Source of the DNA: CALGLS01 sp047626155
Lineage (GTDB): Bacteria; Bacteroidota; Bacteroidia; Chitinophagales; Saprospiraceae
Direction of reading: 5' to 3'
Length of the DNA: 14,579 nt
Assembly: GCA_047626155.1 (NCBI GenBank)
Contig: JBLHRR010000147.1
Location: forward strand, 1-14,579
In this document: in pieces, positions 6,598 through 13,239 of the stretch
Layout of the letters: each line of letters begins with the position of its first letter
How positions within the stretch are numbered: the first letter of the stretch is position 1
Notes under the pieces: model-generated
Seen by the model: the letters and a program-made list of their open reading frames with translations, nothing else
The model's database searches: none
Told to the model about the DNA's origin: nothing
Made by a program: the position numbers and the translations under genes

Positions 6598-8526
6598 TTA
6601 CTTCGCCACAATTACTTTCTCTACTCCCCTACTTCCATCCGCTTTCGTCAATTCGACATAGTACATTCCATTACTAATGTCATCCAAAGAAAGAGTTAAC
6701 TGTGTTCCTGTCATTATTACATTTTGTAAAGTCTGACCATTGAGGTTCCGTAACTTAACCTGTACTTCCTCTGTTCCCAACTCCTGTCCTTTGAAGATGT
6801 GAATCGCAGTTCTTGCCGGATTAGGTTGAACCGAGAAATCAACATTTGTAATATTATTGTTGGAAGTCAACATGTCATTGATGGTGTACAAATGGTTATT
6901 GGTGATAACGGCTTCATTGAAATCAAAATAAATAGCGGCATCATTTAAGATCTGGGTTCCGTTTTGCAAATCTTCTACTTGCGAAATATAGAAGTTGAAA
7001 AAACCATGAGAGGCCGGTTCGTCCTGATCAGCCCAAGGCAAGTTGATGTCTTCATAAGTTATTCGCAATACGCGACCTTCAATTTCTACCACACATGGGT
7101 GACTGTAGGTACCTAATCGGAAAGTGCTGATATCCAACTCTTCAGGTAGTTCATCTTCAATCACTACTTTGTTGGCAAAATAAGTTCCTTCGTTTTGGAA
7201 ACGAATTTGGTACTTCATATTACTGTTAGGTGAAATGTCATTTGTTGGTCCTACGCCCATTGGAAAACCACGTTTGTCGTTTGGATCCCAAGAACCAACA
7301 TTGGCCTGACACTCTTCTGCGAAAGTTAAGTTTTCTCCAGTAAACGATGGAGGGATACAAAGCGTGTCTGGGTAGAACTGAGCGGAAAAACAATGTATCT
7401 GTGCGGTGTCCGCATCACAACTAACATTAACGGTCATGAAGATAGCGCCACATTCTCCAACACCTACCGTTCCCAAATCATAGGTAAGTACATTGCCTGT
7501 TTGGCTACTTGGTGCGGGGTTAGAATTGATAAATGTAAGGAAAGGATCTAGTGTAATATCAATGGAAGCATCCTCTGCTGGAGCAGTACCCGCATTGCAA
7601 TATCCTGCATAAATATAACTGTTGAAACAACGAATCAAAGCCGGAGAGGTAATGTCTACAATTCCGTAAGGGCAATCTATAACAGACTGTGCACCGAAGT
7701 CCAACGCAAATGAATCTATACTGTTAATTGCTTCAATGCTTTGAGGATTGTTACAAACCGTCCAGAGACTATTCGGTCCGGAGACACTTACTTCGTAAGT
7801 TCCAGAATCAAGCAAGCTGAAAAATTTACCATCAAAATTAGAGTAACGGATCACATCATAATTAGGGCCGGTAATGTGAGCGGAAAACCCAGGAAGCCCA
7901 GTTTCATCAGCATCCACTACACAATCATCATTGTCATCATCATAGACAAGACCATGTAGGGCACTGCGATTTATAGCGAATCCACAATTTTCAGCCAAGC
8001 GCTCTTCCAATGCAAATGTGTTATCCATTAAGTTGCCATAAAACATTTCGTCATCAAAATTCACCACACCTGGTGCCTGGAAATCAGCATAACCTTGTCC
8101 TCCTGGACAAACCATTAGCATAGCAGGAAAAGCCGCAATTTGAAAGGTGGTCAAGAACCAATCATCTGGTACATCAATAATTGGATAGCTGGTTCCTGTT
8201 ATAAAATCGCCAGCACTTCCGGGATTAGTTCCATCTAAAAAAGTAATATCAGTTGAAGGATCTACTTCCATCATTAATACTTGCACATCTGGTCCATAAG
8301 CCTGATAAAAGTTTTCCAAATAGTTGCTTTCATGCCAGACAAAATCCCAGGGACTCCAAGCTGCGGCGACATGAATGACTACTGGAATTCCCTGATCCAG
8401 GTAATCAGCGTATAAAGAATGGGAGTTGCCGTTGATATCATCGTAAGTGAAGTCAGGAACGAAAGATTGAGCGCTCAAACTGAAATTGCACAGTAGTGCA
8501 AAAAGTAGATAATATAATATTTTCAT
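6598..8526 (-). CDS. T9SS-exported protein with cysteine-less thioredoxin-like domain and adhesin-like repeats
   Basis: The ATG at 8526 opens a signal peptide (MKILYYLLFALLCNFSLSAQ); the protein has 642 residues. Residues about 23-180 look like a TlpA/AhpC-type thioredoxin fold (VPDFTYDDINGNSHSL, VVIHVAAAWSPWDF, a cis-Pro at 134 in AAFPAMLMV). However, the place of the redox CxxC is occupied by Ser58-Pro-Trp-Asp61, so disulfide chemistry is unlikely. Residues about 191-260 resemble an SdrD B-type domain (GLVYDDDNDDCVVDADE). Residues about 281-400 resemble a DUF11-like beta domain. Residues about 412-555 match the SWDPNDK domain common in Bacteroidota surface proteins (YQIRFQNEG, ASHGFFNFYI, AAIYFDFNEAVITNNH). 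The T9SS sorting domain starts at about 563 (DFSVQPNPARTAIHIF) and ends VIVAK. It is likely a surface binding or structural protein; its partner is unknown. It is followed by its own terminator, so it is probably transcribed apart from the cupredoxin gene. Confidence 0.92.
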   Translation of the reverse strand: MKILYYLLFALLCNFSLSAQSFVPDFTYDDINGNSHSLYADYLDQGIPVVIHVAAAWSPWDFVWHESNYLENFYQAYGPDVQVLMMEVDPSTDITFLDGTNPGSAGDFITGTSYPIIDVPDDWFLTTFQIAAFPAMLMVCPGGQGYADFQAPGVVNFDDEMFYGNLMDNTFALEERLAENCGFAINRSALHGLVYDDDNDDCVVDADETGLPGFSAHITGPNYDVIRYSNFDGKFFSLLDSGTYEVSVSGPNSLWTVCNNPQSIEAINSIDSFALDFGAQSVIDCPYGIVDITSPALIRCFNSYIYAGYCNAGTAPAEDASIDITLDPFLTFINSNPAPSSQTGNVLTYDLGTVGVGECGAIFMTVNVSCDADTAQIHCFSAQFYPDTLCIPPSFTGENLTFAEECQANVGSWDPNDKRGFPMGVGPTNDISPNSNMKYQIRFQNEGTYFANKVVIEDELPEELDISTFRLGTYSHPCVVEIEGRVLRITYEDINLPWADQDEPASHGFFNFYISQVEDLQNGTQILNDAAIYFDFNEAVITNNHLYTINDMLTSNNNITNVDFSVQPNPARTAIHIFKGQELGTEEVQVKLRNLNGQTLQNVIMTGTQLTLSLDDISNGMYYVELTKADGSRGVEKVIVAK

Positions 8527-8665
8527 AAAAGGGTAGTTTTTAATTTTGTTAATGGAAAAGTAGCGTCAAAAAACAAATGCATTGTAAACTAGTTTGTATT
8601 CTAAGGACTGGCTTAGCCATTAAATGTGCTGCATGATCATTATTATTTTTGTGATTTATTTCAAC

Positions 8666-9532
8666 CTATTCCACAATTCCATTCTCTTTTAGTCTTTCAA
8701 TAAATACATCCAATTCCTTATTCATTGTCTCTATTTCCGAAAGGTTCTCCATCTTCAAACCCGTTCGCTGATTCATCAGTTGCTGGAACTGCATCCAATA
8801 TACTTTCTTGTCAAGGTCTACTCTAACCTTTTTGAGAATGGGTTCCAACTGTTCCATTTTATTTTGATAGGAATGCAAACGCAGAATTACCTTTTCTATC
8901 TGTTGCATTAATTGTCCCATTTCCAAACTTGCCATTCCATTTTTAAAAACCAAAGAACGCAGATCCCGATAAATCACTGGAAAGAAGGTTAGCGTTTTGC
9001 GATGTATTTCTGAAAATATCTCTAGGTCTTTTGCAGACTTTGGTCTAACTTCATTCGTTTCTATTTGCCCTCCTGCACCTGTTAGTGAAGCTGCCGGTGA
9101 AAGACCATCAGCAACTGGAGTTTCTTCCTTGGGCAAATCTGTTGGCAATCCCGTTTTTATAGTTTGCTCCCCAGAAGCCGCCTCTAACATTTCTGCGTCT
9201 GCAAGCGAAGTCAAACTAGCCTTTTGTTTGTTTAAATACCCATTGAGCAAAACGTCCTCAGACTCCTGTAAATCAGTAGGTTCTATATTGTCAATTAATT
9301 GAAAAAGGCCGTTCATAATCTGATTGGTTCGCAATAACCGATCAGGTGCTGCTATGATGCCTCTTATCTCATCTTGTTCCAGGTTTTGATAACGAGCCTG
9401 CACCATAATGATGGTATTTTTCAAGGCAGAATCGTCAGCGATAATATTGAAAAGCTTCGTGATCGTCGTTTCTAATTGCTGAGTAGCTTCGAGCTTCAAT
9501 CGAGTGCGGTATCGTTTTAGGAAGTCCTTCAT
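8666..9532 (-). CDS. Effector-associated domain 11 (EAD11) protein with C-terminal helical region
   Basis: This is a 288-residue cytoplasmic protein with no signal peptide or membrane segment. Residues about 15-84 (TTITKLFNIIADDSALKNTI, then ARYQNLEQDEIRGII, then NQIMNGLFQLIDNIE) fit the EAD11 pattern: a small helical bundle with an ARYxxLxxxExxGIIS-like helix and a closing NxIxxxLLxLIDxxE helix. In other bacteria EAD11 is an adaptor domain at the end of conflict or signalling proteins (STAND NTPases, CHAT or TIR proteins) and is thought to recruit partners by like-with-like contact. A Ser/Ala/Gly/Pro-rich linker covers about 105-165. Residues about 168-284 are long charged helices (FSEIHRKTLTFFPVIYRDL ... 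MNKELDVFIERLKENGIVE) that I cannot assign. No NTPase, protease or TIR gene is adjacent, so its partner must be encoded elsewhere. The EAD11 call is from sequence pattern; the function is inference. Confidence 0.85.
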   Translation of the reverse strand: MKDFLKRYRTRLKLEATQQLETTITKLFNIIADDSALKNTIIMVQARYQNLEQDEIRGIIAAPDRLLRTNQIMNGLFQLIDNIEPTDLQESEDVLLNGYLNKQKASLTSLADAEMLEAASGEQTIKTGLPTDLPKEETPVADGLSPAASLTGAGGQIETNEVRPKSAKDLEIFSEIHRKTLTFFPVIYRDLRSLVFKNGMASLEMGQLMQQIEKVILRLHSYQNKMEQLEPILKKVRVDLDKKVYWMQFQQLMNQRTGLKMENLSEIETMNKELDVFIERLKENGIVE

Positions 9533-9550
9533 TTCGTTGATTTTGTTTTG

Positions 9551-9558
9551 CGAAGATA
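9551..9558 (-). promoter_or_regulatory. Possible -7 promoter element for the EAD11 gene
   Basis: The minus strand reads TTATCTTCGCAAAACAAAAT just before the start codon. TATCTTCG matches TAnnTTTG at all fixed positions but one. It would give a leader of only about 10-15 bases, which occurs in Bacteroidota. A TTTG lies upstream, but the spacing is about 24, longer than the usual 19-21, so this is tentative. Confidence 0.3.
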
Positions 9559-9586
9559 AGGAAAGTTCTTCTTAGAGTAAATCAAA

Positions 9587-9661
9587 GGGTAGATCAGGGT
9601 TCCCTTAATTCGCGTCAACGTACGCCTGTGGGAAACCCTAATCTACCTATCTACCCTGATC
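9587..9661. repeat. Long imperfect intergenic hairpin with a competing third arm
   Basis: 9587-9604 (GGGTAGATCAGGGTTCCC) pairs with 9630-9647 through about 16 Watson-Crick pairs, one mismatch and one bulged A, around a 25-base loop. A second right-hand arm follows directly: ATCTACCC (9649-9656) and ACCCTGATC (9653-9661) can each pair perfectly with parts of the same left arm (9587-9594 and 9592-9600). It lies between divergent genes, upstream of both starts, and no T-run follows either arm, so it is not a simple terminator. It could be an extragenic palindromic repeat or an operator; nothing in the window decides between them. Confidence 0.65.
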
Positions 9662-9723
9662 CACTCTGATCAACCCGCTACCTCCATTTACGTAAAAAAT
9701 ACACTAAGACTTCTTTCAATATT

Positions 9724-9752
9724 TTGTAAACTCAGTCATTTCGCTATCTTTA
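9724..9752 (+). promoter_or_regulatory. Probable promoter of the sodium/solute symporter gene
   Basis: TTG at 9724-9726 (within ATTTTG) is followed after 18 bases by TATCTTTA at 9745-9752, which differs from the Bacteroidota -7 consensus TAnnTTTG at one position. Transcription would start near 9759, giving a leader of about 57 bases. An 8-codon open frame (MESIYYSV, 9768-9794) lies in that leader but shows no sign of being functional. Confidence 0.4.
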
Positions 9753-9815
9753 AGCTTTTAAAACGAAATGGAAAGCATATACTACTCGGTATAACTTCCA
9801 TAAAAACCAACAAAG

Positions 9816-11465
9816 ATGGCAATAATTAGTTTTTTTGGATTCACGCTTTTGGTAGCGGTAATCGCCTGGTGGTCCACCAGAAATACAGATGAAAGCACTT
9901 CCGATGGTTATTTCCTAGGAGGTCGAAGTTTGACTGCTGGCGTCATTGCCGGATCATTGTTATTGACCAACCTTTCCACCGAGCAGATTGTCGGTTTGAA
10001 CGGAGCGGCCTATTCTGAAGGTCTTTTAGTAATGGCTTGGGAAACGCTCGCAGCCATCACTATGGTACTTACCGCTGTCTTCCTCCTCCCCCGCTATCTT
10101 AAAGGTGGGATCACAACGGTACCGCAGTTTTTAGAAGTCCGTTATGACAAATTTACCAAAACGCTAACCTCTGCATTGTTCCTCTCTGGATATGCAGTTA
10201 TATTGTTACCTATTGTTTTATACTCTGGTGCTTTGGCGCTTTCTATCATGTTTGAACTACCAGATCTCTTTGGCGTAACCCAACCGACTTCCATCCTAAT
10301 TTGTGTTTGGGGAATTGGAATTGTAGGTTCTATCTACGCTGTTTTTGGAGGGCTCAAAGCGGTTGCCGTATCTGATACAGTAAATGCCGTTGGACTTTTG
10401 ATCGGTGGTTTACTGGTGCCTTATTTTGGGTTGAAATATATTGGAGATGGAAGTGTTGGAGAAGGGATGTCTACACTCGTCACTAGTATTCCGGAGAAAT
10501 TTAATTCGATGGGTTCTAAGACAGCCTCTGTTCCTTTTTCAACTATTTTCACAGGAATGATGCTAGTACAATTGTTTTATTGGGGAACCAATCAGGCTAT
10601 TATTCAAAGAGCACTTGCCGCAAAAAATCTGGAAGAAGGGCAAAAAGGATTATTACTTGCAGCCTTCTTTAAGATACTAGGTCCTCTGATTGTGGTACTT
10701 CCAGGTATCATTGCCTATTATATTTTCCAAGGTAAAATAGACGATCCTGATCAAGCTTACCCAATGCTAGTTAACAAGGTATTGCCGGTAGGCTTACTTG
10801 GCTTTTTTGCGGCTGTTTTGGTAGGAGCCATTTTGAGTTCTTTCAATTCTGCCTTGAATAGCTCTGTAACCCTTTTCGGTTTGGACATATATAAAGCCCA
10901 CATTAATCCGGAAGCAGATGAAGCTACTGTTGTAAAATATGGAAAGATGTTTGGTGTTGGATTAGCAGTTGCTGCGATGTTTATGGCACCAATGATTGCT
11001 AAAATGGATGCTGGTATTTTTGGATGGCTACAAGAAGCAAATGGTTGCTACAGTATTCCGATTCTAACTATTATCGTTGTAGGTTATCTCACTAAACGCG
11101 TACCTGCGCTAGCTGCAAAAGTAGCAATGGGACTAGGTGTTGTCTTATATTCCATTTCTCAGTTTGTCCTCAAGCCAAGCATGGCTGCTAAAGCCGTAGC
11201 TGCCGCTGAAGCTTCTGGAATTACAGATCTGGATAAATTGGCAGAAATTGAAAAACTAGCTTATCCTCATTTCCTCCACGTGATGGCCATTCTGTTTGTA
11301 ATGAATGTAATTATAATGTTAGTGATTGGAAAACTGAAGCCAAGAGAAACTGATTTTGTTTTACCATATACAGAAGAAGTATCCATTGAGCCGTACAAAT
11401 TCCTAGTTCCTGTAGGAGCTTCAATTTGCGCGATTGTGATTGGAATTTATTGGTATTTCGCGTAG
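9816..11465 (+). CDS. Sodium/solute symporter (SSS, SLC5 family), probably sugar transporting
   Basis: This is a 549-residue inner-membrane protein with about 14 hydrophobic segments, the normal size for SSS transporters. Family landmarks appear in order: GYFLGGRSLT (31-40) ahead of the first core helix; the discontinuous helix SLLLTNLSTEQIVGLNGAAY (47-66), which corresponds to the Na+ and substrate site; WGTNQAIIQRAL (254-265); and the conserved SSFNSALNSSVTLFGLDIYK (339-358), whose Ser residues near 347-348 correspond to the second-site Na+ ligands. The NLSTEQ and WGxNQ..IQRAL forms are those of the vSGLT/YidK-like sugar branch rather than the proline or pantothenate branches. Substrate identity is inference; fucose, galactose or glucose-type sugars are possible. 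ATG at 9816 follows an A-rich leader (AACAAAG). The gene is divergent from the EAD11 gene and convergent with fcl; it has its own promoter and terminator, so it is probably monocistronic. Confidence 0.93.
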   Translation: MAIISFFGFTLLVAVIAWWSTRNTDESTSDGYFLGGRSLTAGVIAGSLLLTNLSTEQIVGLNGAAYSEGLLVMAWETLAAITMVLTAVFLLPRYLKGGITTVPQFLEVRYDKFTKTLTSALFLSGYAVILLPIVLYSGALALSIMFELPDLFGVTQPTSILICVWGIGIVGSIYAVFGGLKAVAVSDTVNAVGLLIGGLLVPYFGLKYIGDGSVGEGMSTLVTSIPEKFNSMGSKTASVPFSTIFTGMMLVQLFYWGTNQAIIQRALAAKNLEEGQKGLLLAAFFKILGPLIVVLPGIIAYYIFQGKIDDPDQAYPMLVNKVLPVGLLGFFAAVLVGAILSSFNSALNSSVTLFGLDIYKAHINPEADEATVVKYGKMFGVGLAVAAMFMAPMIAKMDAGIFGWLQEANGCYSIPILTIIVVGYLTKRVPALAAKVAMGLGVVLYSISQFVLKPSMAAKAVAAAEASGITDLDKLAEIEKLAYPHFLHVMAILFVMNVIIMLVIGKLKPRETDFVLPYTEEVSIEPYKFLVPVGASICAIVIGIYWYFA

Positions 11466-11473
11466 AGGGTTTT

Positions 11474-11503
11474 AACCGCAACGGCTCTACGAGCGCTACG
11501 GTT
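11474..11503. repeat. Extragenic GCTACG-type repeat, copy 1 (diverged)
   Basis: AACCGCAACGGCTCTACGAG then CGCTACGGTT. It aligns base for base with the copy at 12547 apart from a few substitutions and a short indel, in the same orientation. The ends (AACCG/CGGTT) and the middle (GCTC TAC GAGC) can each pair, so it can fold into a small hairpin. It lies 8 bases after the symporter stop, between convergent genes and upstream of a separate terminator. Confidence 0.7.
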
Positions 11504-11527
11504 TCGCCACGACTTTGATATTATAGG

Positions 11528-11564
11528 AAGAGCGCAGTGAATATGATTTCACTGCGCTCTTTTT
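11528..11564 (+). terminator. Rho-independent terminator of the symporter gene
   Basis: A 14-bp perfect stem pairs 11528-11541 (AAGAGCGCAGTGAA) with 11548-11561 (TTCACTGCGCTCTT), with a 6-base loop. The stem runs into TTT and an AT-rich tail. It is 63 bases after the symporter stop and may also limit read-through from the convergent fcl gene, although the U-tract is weak on that strand. Confidence 0.9.
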
Positions 11565-11591
11565 ATGTACGTTATTTTATTGTTATAAAAA

Positions 11592-12533
11592 TTAACTCAC
11601 TCCCGCCCAATCTTCAGAACGAACTCCCTCATACACTTTCCGCACGCCTTCTTCCAAAGAAATACTAGCCGTCCAACCCTGCGCTTTCAATTTGGATACA
11701 TCCATCAATTTCCGTGGCGTACCATCTGGTTTAGAAAGATCATGTACTAACGCTCCTTCGTAACCAACGATATTTTTAATCAGCAAGGCCAGGTCTTTGA
11801 TTGCAATGTCCTCCCCTGTTCCGATATTCACGAGGCCTGGTTCGTTGTAATTTTGCATCAGATAAAAGCAAGCGCTGGCCAAGTCATCTACGTGGAGGAA
11901 TTCTCGTTTTGGTGTTCCGGTCCCCCAAAGAGTTACCTCGAGTGCACCTTGTTTCTTTGCCTCTATAAACTTGCGCAACAAGGCCGGCAATACATGTGAT
12001 TTCTCTAAGTCGTAGTTGTCATTCGGCCCATAAAGGTTCGTCGGCATAACGGAGATGAAATTACAACCATGCTGGGCACGATAAGCATCACATAGTTTGA
12101 TCCCTGCTATTTTAGCGATGGCGTAGGGTTCGTTGGTCGGTTCAAGTAATCCCGTTAAGAGGTATTCTTCCTTAAGCGGCTGCGGTGCCATTTTGGGATA
12201 GATACAGGAAGAACCTAGGAACATTAGTTTCTCTACACCATTCACATAAGCAGAATGAATGATGTTATTTTGAATCATGAGATTGTCGTAGAGGAAGTCG
12301 GCTCGGTAGGTGTTATTGGCCAGGATGCCTCCTACTTTGGCTGCTGCGAGGAAGACGTGGTCTGGTTTTTCGTCTTTGAAGAACTTGGCCACGGCGGCTT
12401 GGTCGCGGAGATCTAGTTGATGGGAGGTTCTTGTAATTATGTTGTTGTAGCCTTCTTTATTGAGTTTTCTATGGAGGGCGGAACCTACCATACCTCGGTG
12501 GCCGGCGATGTATATTTTTTTTGTTTGTTTCAT
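11592..12533 (-). CDS. fcl: GDP-L-fucose synthase
   Basis: This is a 313-residue cytoplasmic extended SDR enzyme that epimerises and reduces GDP-4-keto-6-deoxy-D-mannose to GDP-L-fucose with NADPH. Visible hallmarks are the dinucleotide loop GHRGMVGSAL (11-20), AAAKVGGILANNTYRADF (63-80), the SSCIYPK segment with the catalytic Ser of the SSC motif, catalytic Tyr137 and Lys141 in EPTNEPYAIAKIAG, and the proposed acid/base residues Cys110 and His180. The length equals the usual 310-320. It uses the product of Gmd, encoded upstream on the same strand. The two genes would normally abut, but here a repeat-bounded segment of about 0.7 kb separates them, with one inverted repeat ending 13 bases before this ATG. 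GDP-L-fucose would feed surface polysaccharide or glycoprotein synthesis. Confidence 0.97.
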   Translation of the reverse strand: MKQTKKIYIAGHRGMVGSALHRKLNKEGYNNIITRTSHQLDLRDQAAVAKFFKDEKPDHVFLAAAKVGGILANNTYRADFLYDNLMIQNNIIHSAYVNGVEKLMFLGSSCIYPKMAPQPLKEEYLLTGLLEPTNEPYAIAKIAGIKLCDAYRAQHGCNFISVMPTNLYGPNDNYDLEKSHVLPALLRKFIEAKKQGALEVTLWGTGTPKREFLHVDDLASACFYLMQNYNEPGLVNIGTGEDIAIKDLALLIKNIVGYEGALVHDLSKPDGTPRKLMDVSKLKAQGWTASISLEEGVRKVYEGVRSEDWAGVS

Positions 12534-12546
12534 TTTATAGTGTTTT

Positions 12547-12567
12547 GGTAACCGCTACGGCGCTACG
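12547..12567. repeat. Left arm of a perfect 21-bp inverted repeat (copy 2 of the GCTACG-type repeat)
   Basis: It begins GGTAACCGCTACGGC and ends GCTACG. All 21 bases recur in reverse complement at 13213-13233. An extra AAAGCGCTACG follows here (12568-12578), after which both arms continue inwards with TTTTTG, so the similarity reaches about 27 bases once that insert is removed. It lies 13 bases upstream of the fcl start codon. Confidence 0.9.
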
Positions 12568-12595
12568 AAAGCGCTACGTTTTTTGCACTTTATTC

Positions 12596-12994
12596 TTAGT
12601 AAGCTTGTTCTTTATAATTATTTACTACTCTTTTTATTCCATCTTTCAATTTACCAACGTTGAAATTCAGCAGCAATGCAAGTGTTGTCTTACTTAACTT
12701 CAAGTAGGTAATAACTTGAGCTACATGTACGGGATTCAAGGCATCAACTGATTTTAATTCTACGATAAACTTATCTTCAACCCATAAGTCGATTTTGTAG
12801 CCGTGGCCTAATTCAACTCCTTAATAAATCAGTGGAATATTTTTTTCTGATTCAACTTTGAGGTTTCTCTTTTCAAGCTCATAAATCATACATTTTTGGT
12901 AGGCTGATTCCAATAAACCAGGCCCTAAATTTCTGTGAACATCAAAAGTACCGTCTAAAACGATTTTTGCAATTTCATTGTTAGTCATATTCAT
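12596..12994 (-). pseudogene. GxxExxY family protein gene with one in-frame stop
   Basis: Translation from the ATG at 12988 (or the in-frame ATG at 12994) reaches TAA at 12596-12598, 130 codons plus stop, the family's usual length. The name-giving motif is GLLESAY (residues 24-30, in HRNLGPGLLESAYQK). Later come Asp67 in YKIDLWVEDK, Glu77-Leu-Lys79 in IVELKS and H88VAQVITYL, the Asp...ExK pattern of the PD-(D/E)XK restriction-endonuclease fold. The reading is broken only by TAA at 12821-12823 (codon 56, between PLIY and GVELGHGY), one base from AAA (Lys). Both sides are otherwise well preserved, so the lesion looks recent or is a sequence error. The biological role of GxxExxY proteins is not established. 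The gene lies between gmd and fcl inside a 21-bp inverted repeat. Confidence 0.85.
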
Positions 12995-13017
12995 TTAGTT
13001 TTAATTAGAAAATAAAA

Positions 13018-13062
13018 AAGCTCTTTTCACAAACTTCTACTAATAGGTTGCAGAAAAGCTCT
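13018..13062 (-). terminator. Possible terminator or attenuator ahead of the GxxExxY gene
   Basis: On the minus strand, AGCTTTTC and GAAAAGAGCT can pair with a 2-base bulge around a loop of about 24 bases, and the second arm runs into TTTTTTATTTT. It lies about 30 bases upstream of the GxxExxY start and downstream of gmd, so it could end gmd transcripts or dampen expression of the genes that follow. The large loop makes this uncertain. Confidence 0.35.
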
Positions 13063-13212
13063 AATTCCATAAAACTAAATCAACTATTTTTAAAATTTTA
13101 CTTTCATAAATCGTATCTACCTGATTATCAATATCTCATGCGGATTTAAATATTTAGATTATCAAGAAAACTATTTCTTTTTTTTTTAACAGAAGACACC
13201 CTAAATCAAAAA

Positions 13213-13233
13213 CGTAGCGCCGTAGCGGTTACC
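13213..13233. repeat. Right arm of the perfect 21-bp inverted repeat (copy 3)
   Basis: CGTAGCGCCGTAGCGGTTAC plus a final C is the exact reverse complement of 12547-12567. It starts six bases after the gmd stop codon in the direction of transcription. Inwards it continues AAAAA, matching the T-run inside the left arm. Confidence 0.9.
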
Positions 13234-13239
13234 TCTTAC

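Larger units (their letters stand above)
12547..13233. mobile_element. Putative repeat-bounded GxxExxY unit inserted in the gmd-fcl operon
   Basis: The 687-base segment is bounded by the perfect 21-bp inverted repeat and fills nearly the entire space between gmd (stop at 13240) and fcl (start at 12533). It carries one gene, the GxxExxY gene, on the same strand as the operon, plus an AT-rich leader with a hairpin. No transposase is encoded, and no target-site duplication was seen in the flanks (GTGTTTT to the left, TCTTACC to the right). It could be a non-autonomous mobile unit, or two copies of an extragenic repeat that happen to flank the gene; the sequence alone does not decide. Confidence 0.5.

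Noticed and set aside
8586..8595. Perfect palindrome AAACTAGTTT as an operator
   Set aside because: A 10-base AT-rich palindrome is expected by chance at this base composition, and nothing else supports it.
9768..9794. Eight-codon leader open frame (MESIYYSV) before the symporter
   Set aside because: Too short to support as coding, with no attenuator-like hairpin after it; probably chance.
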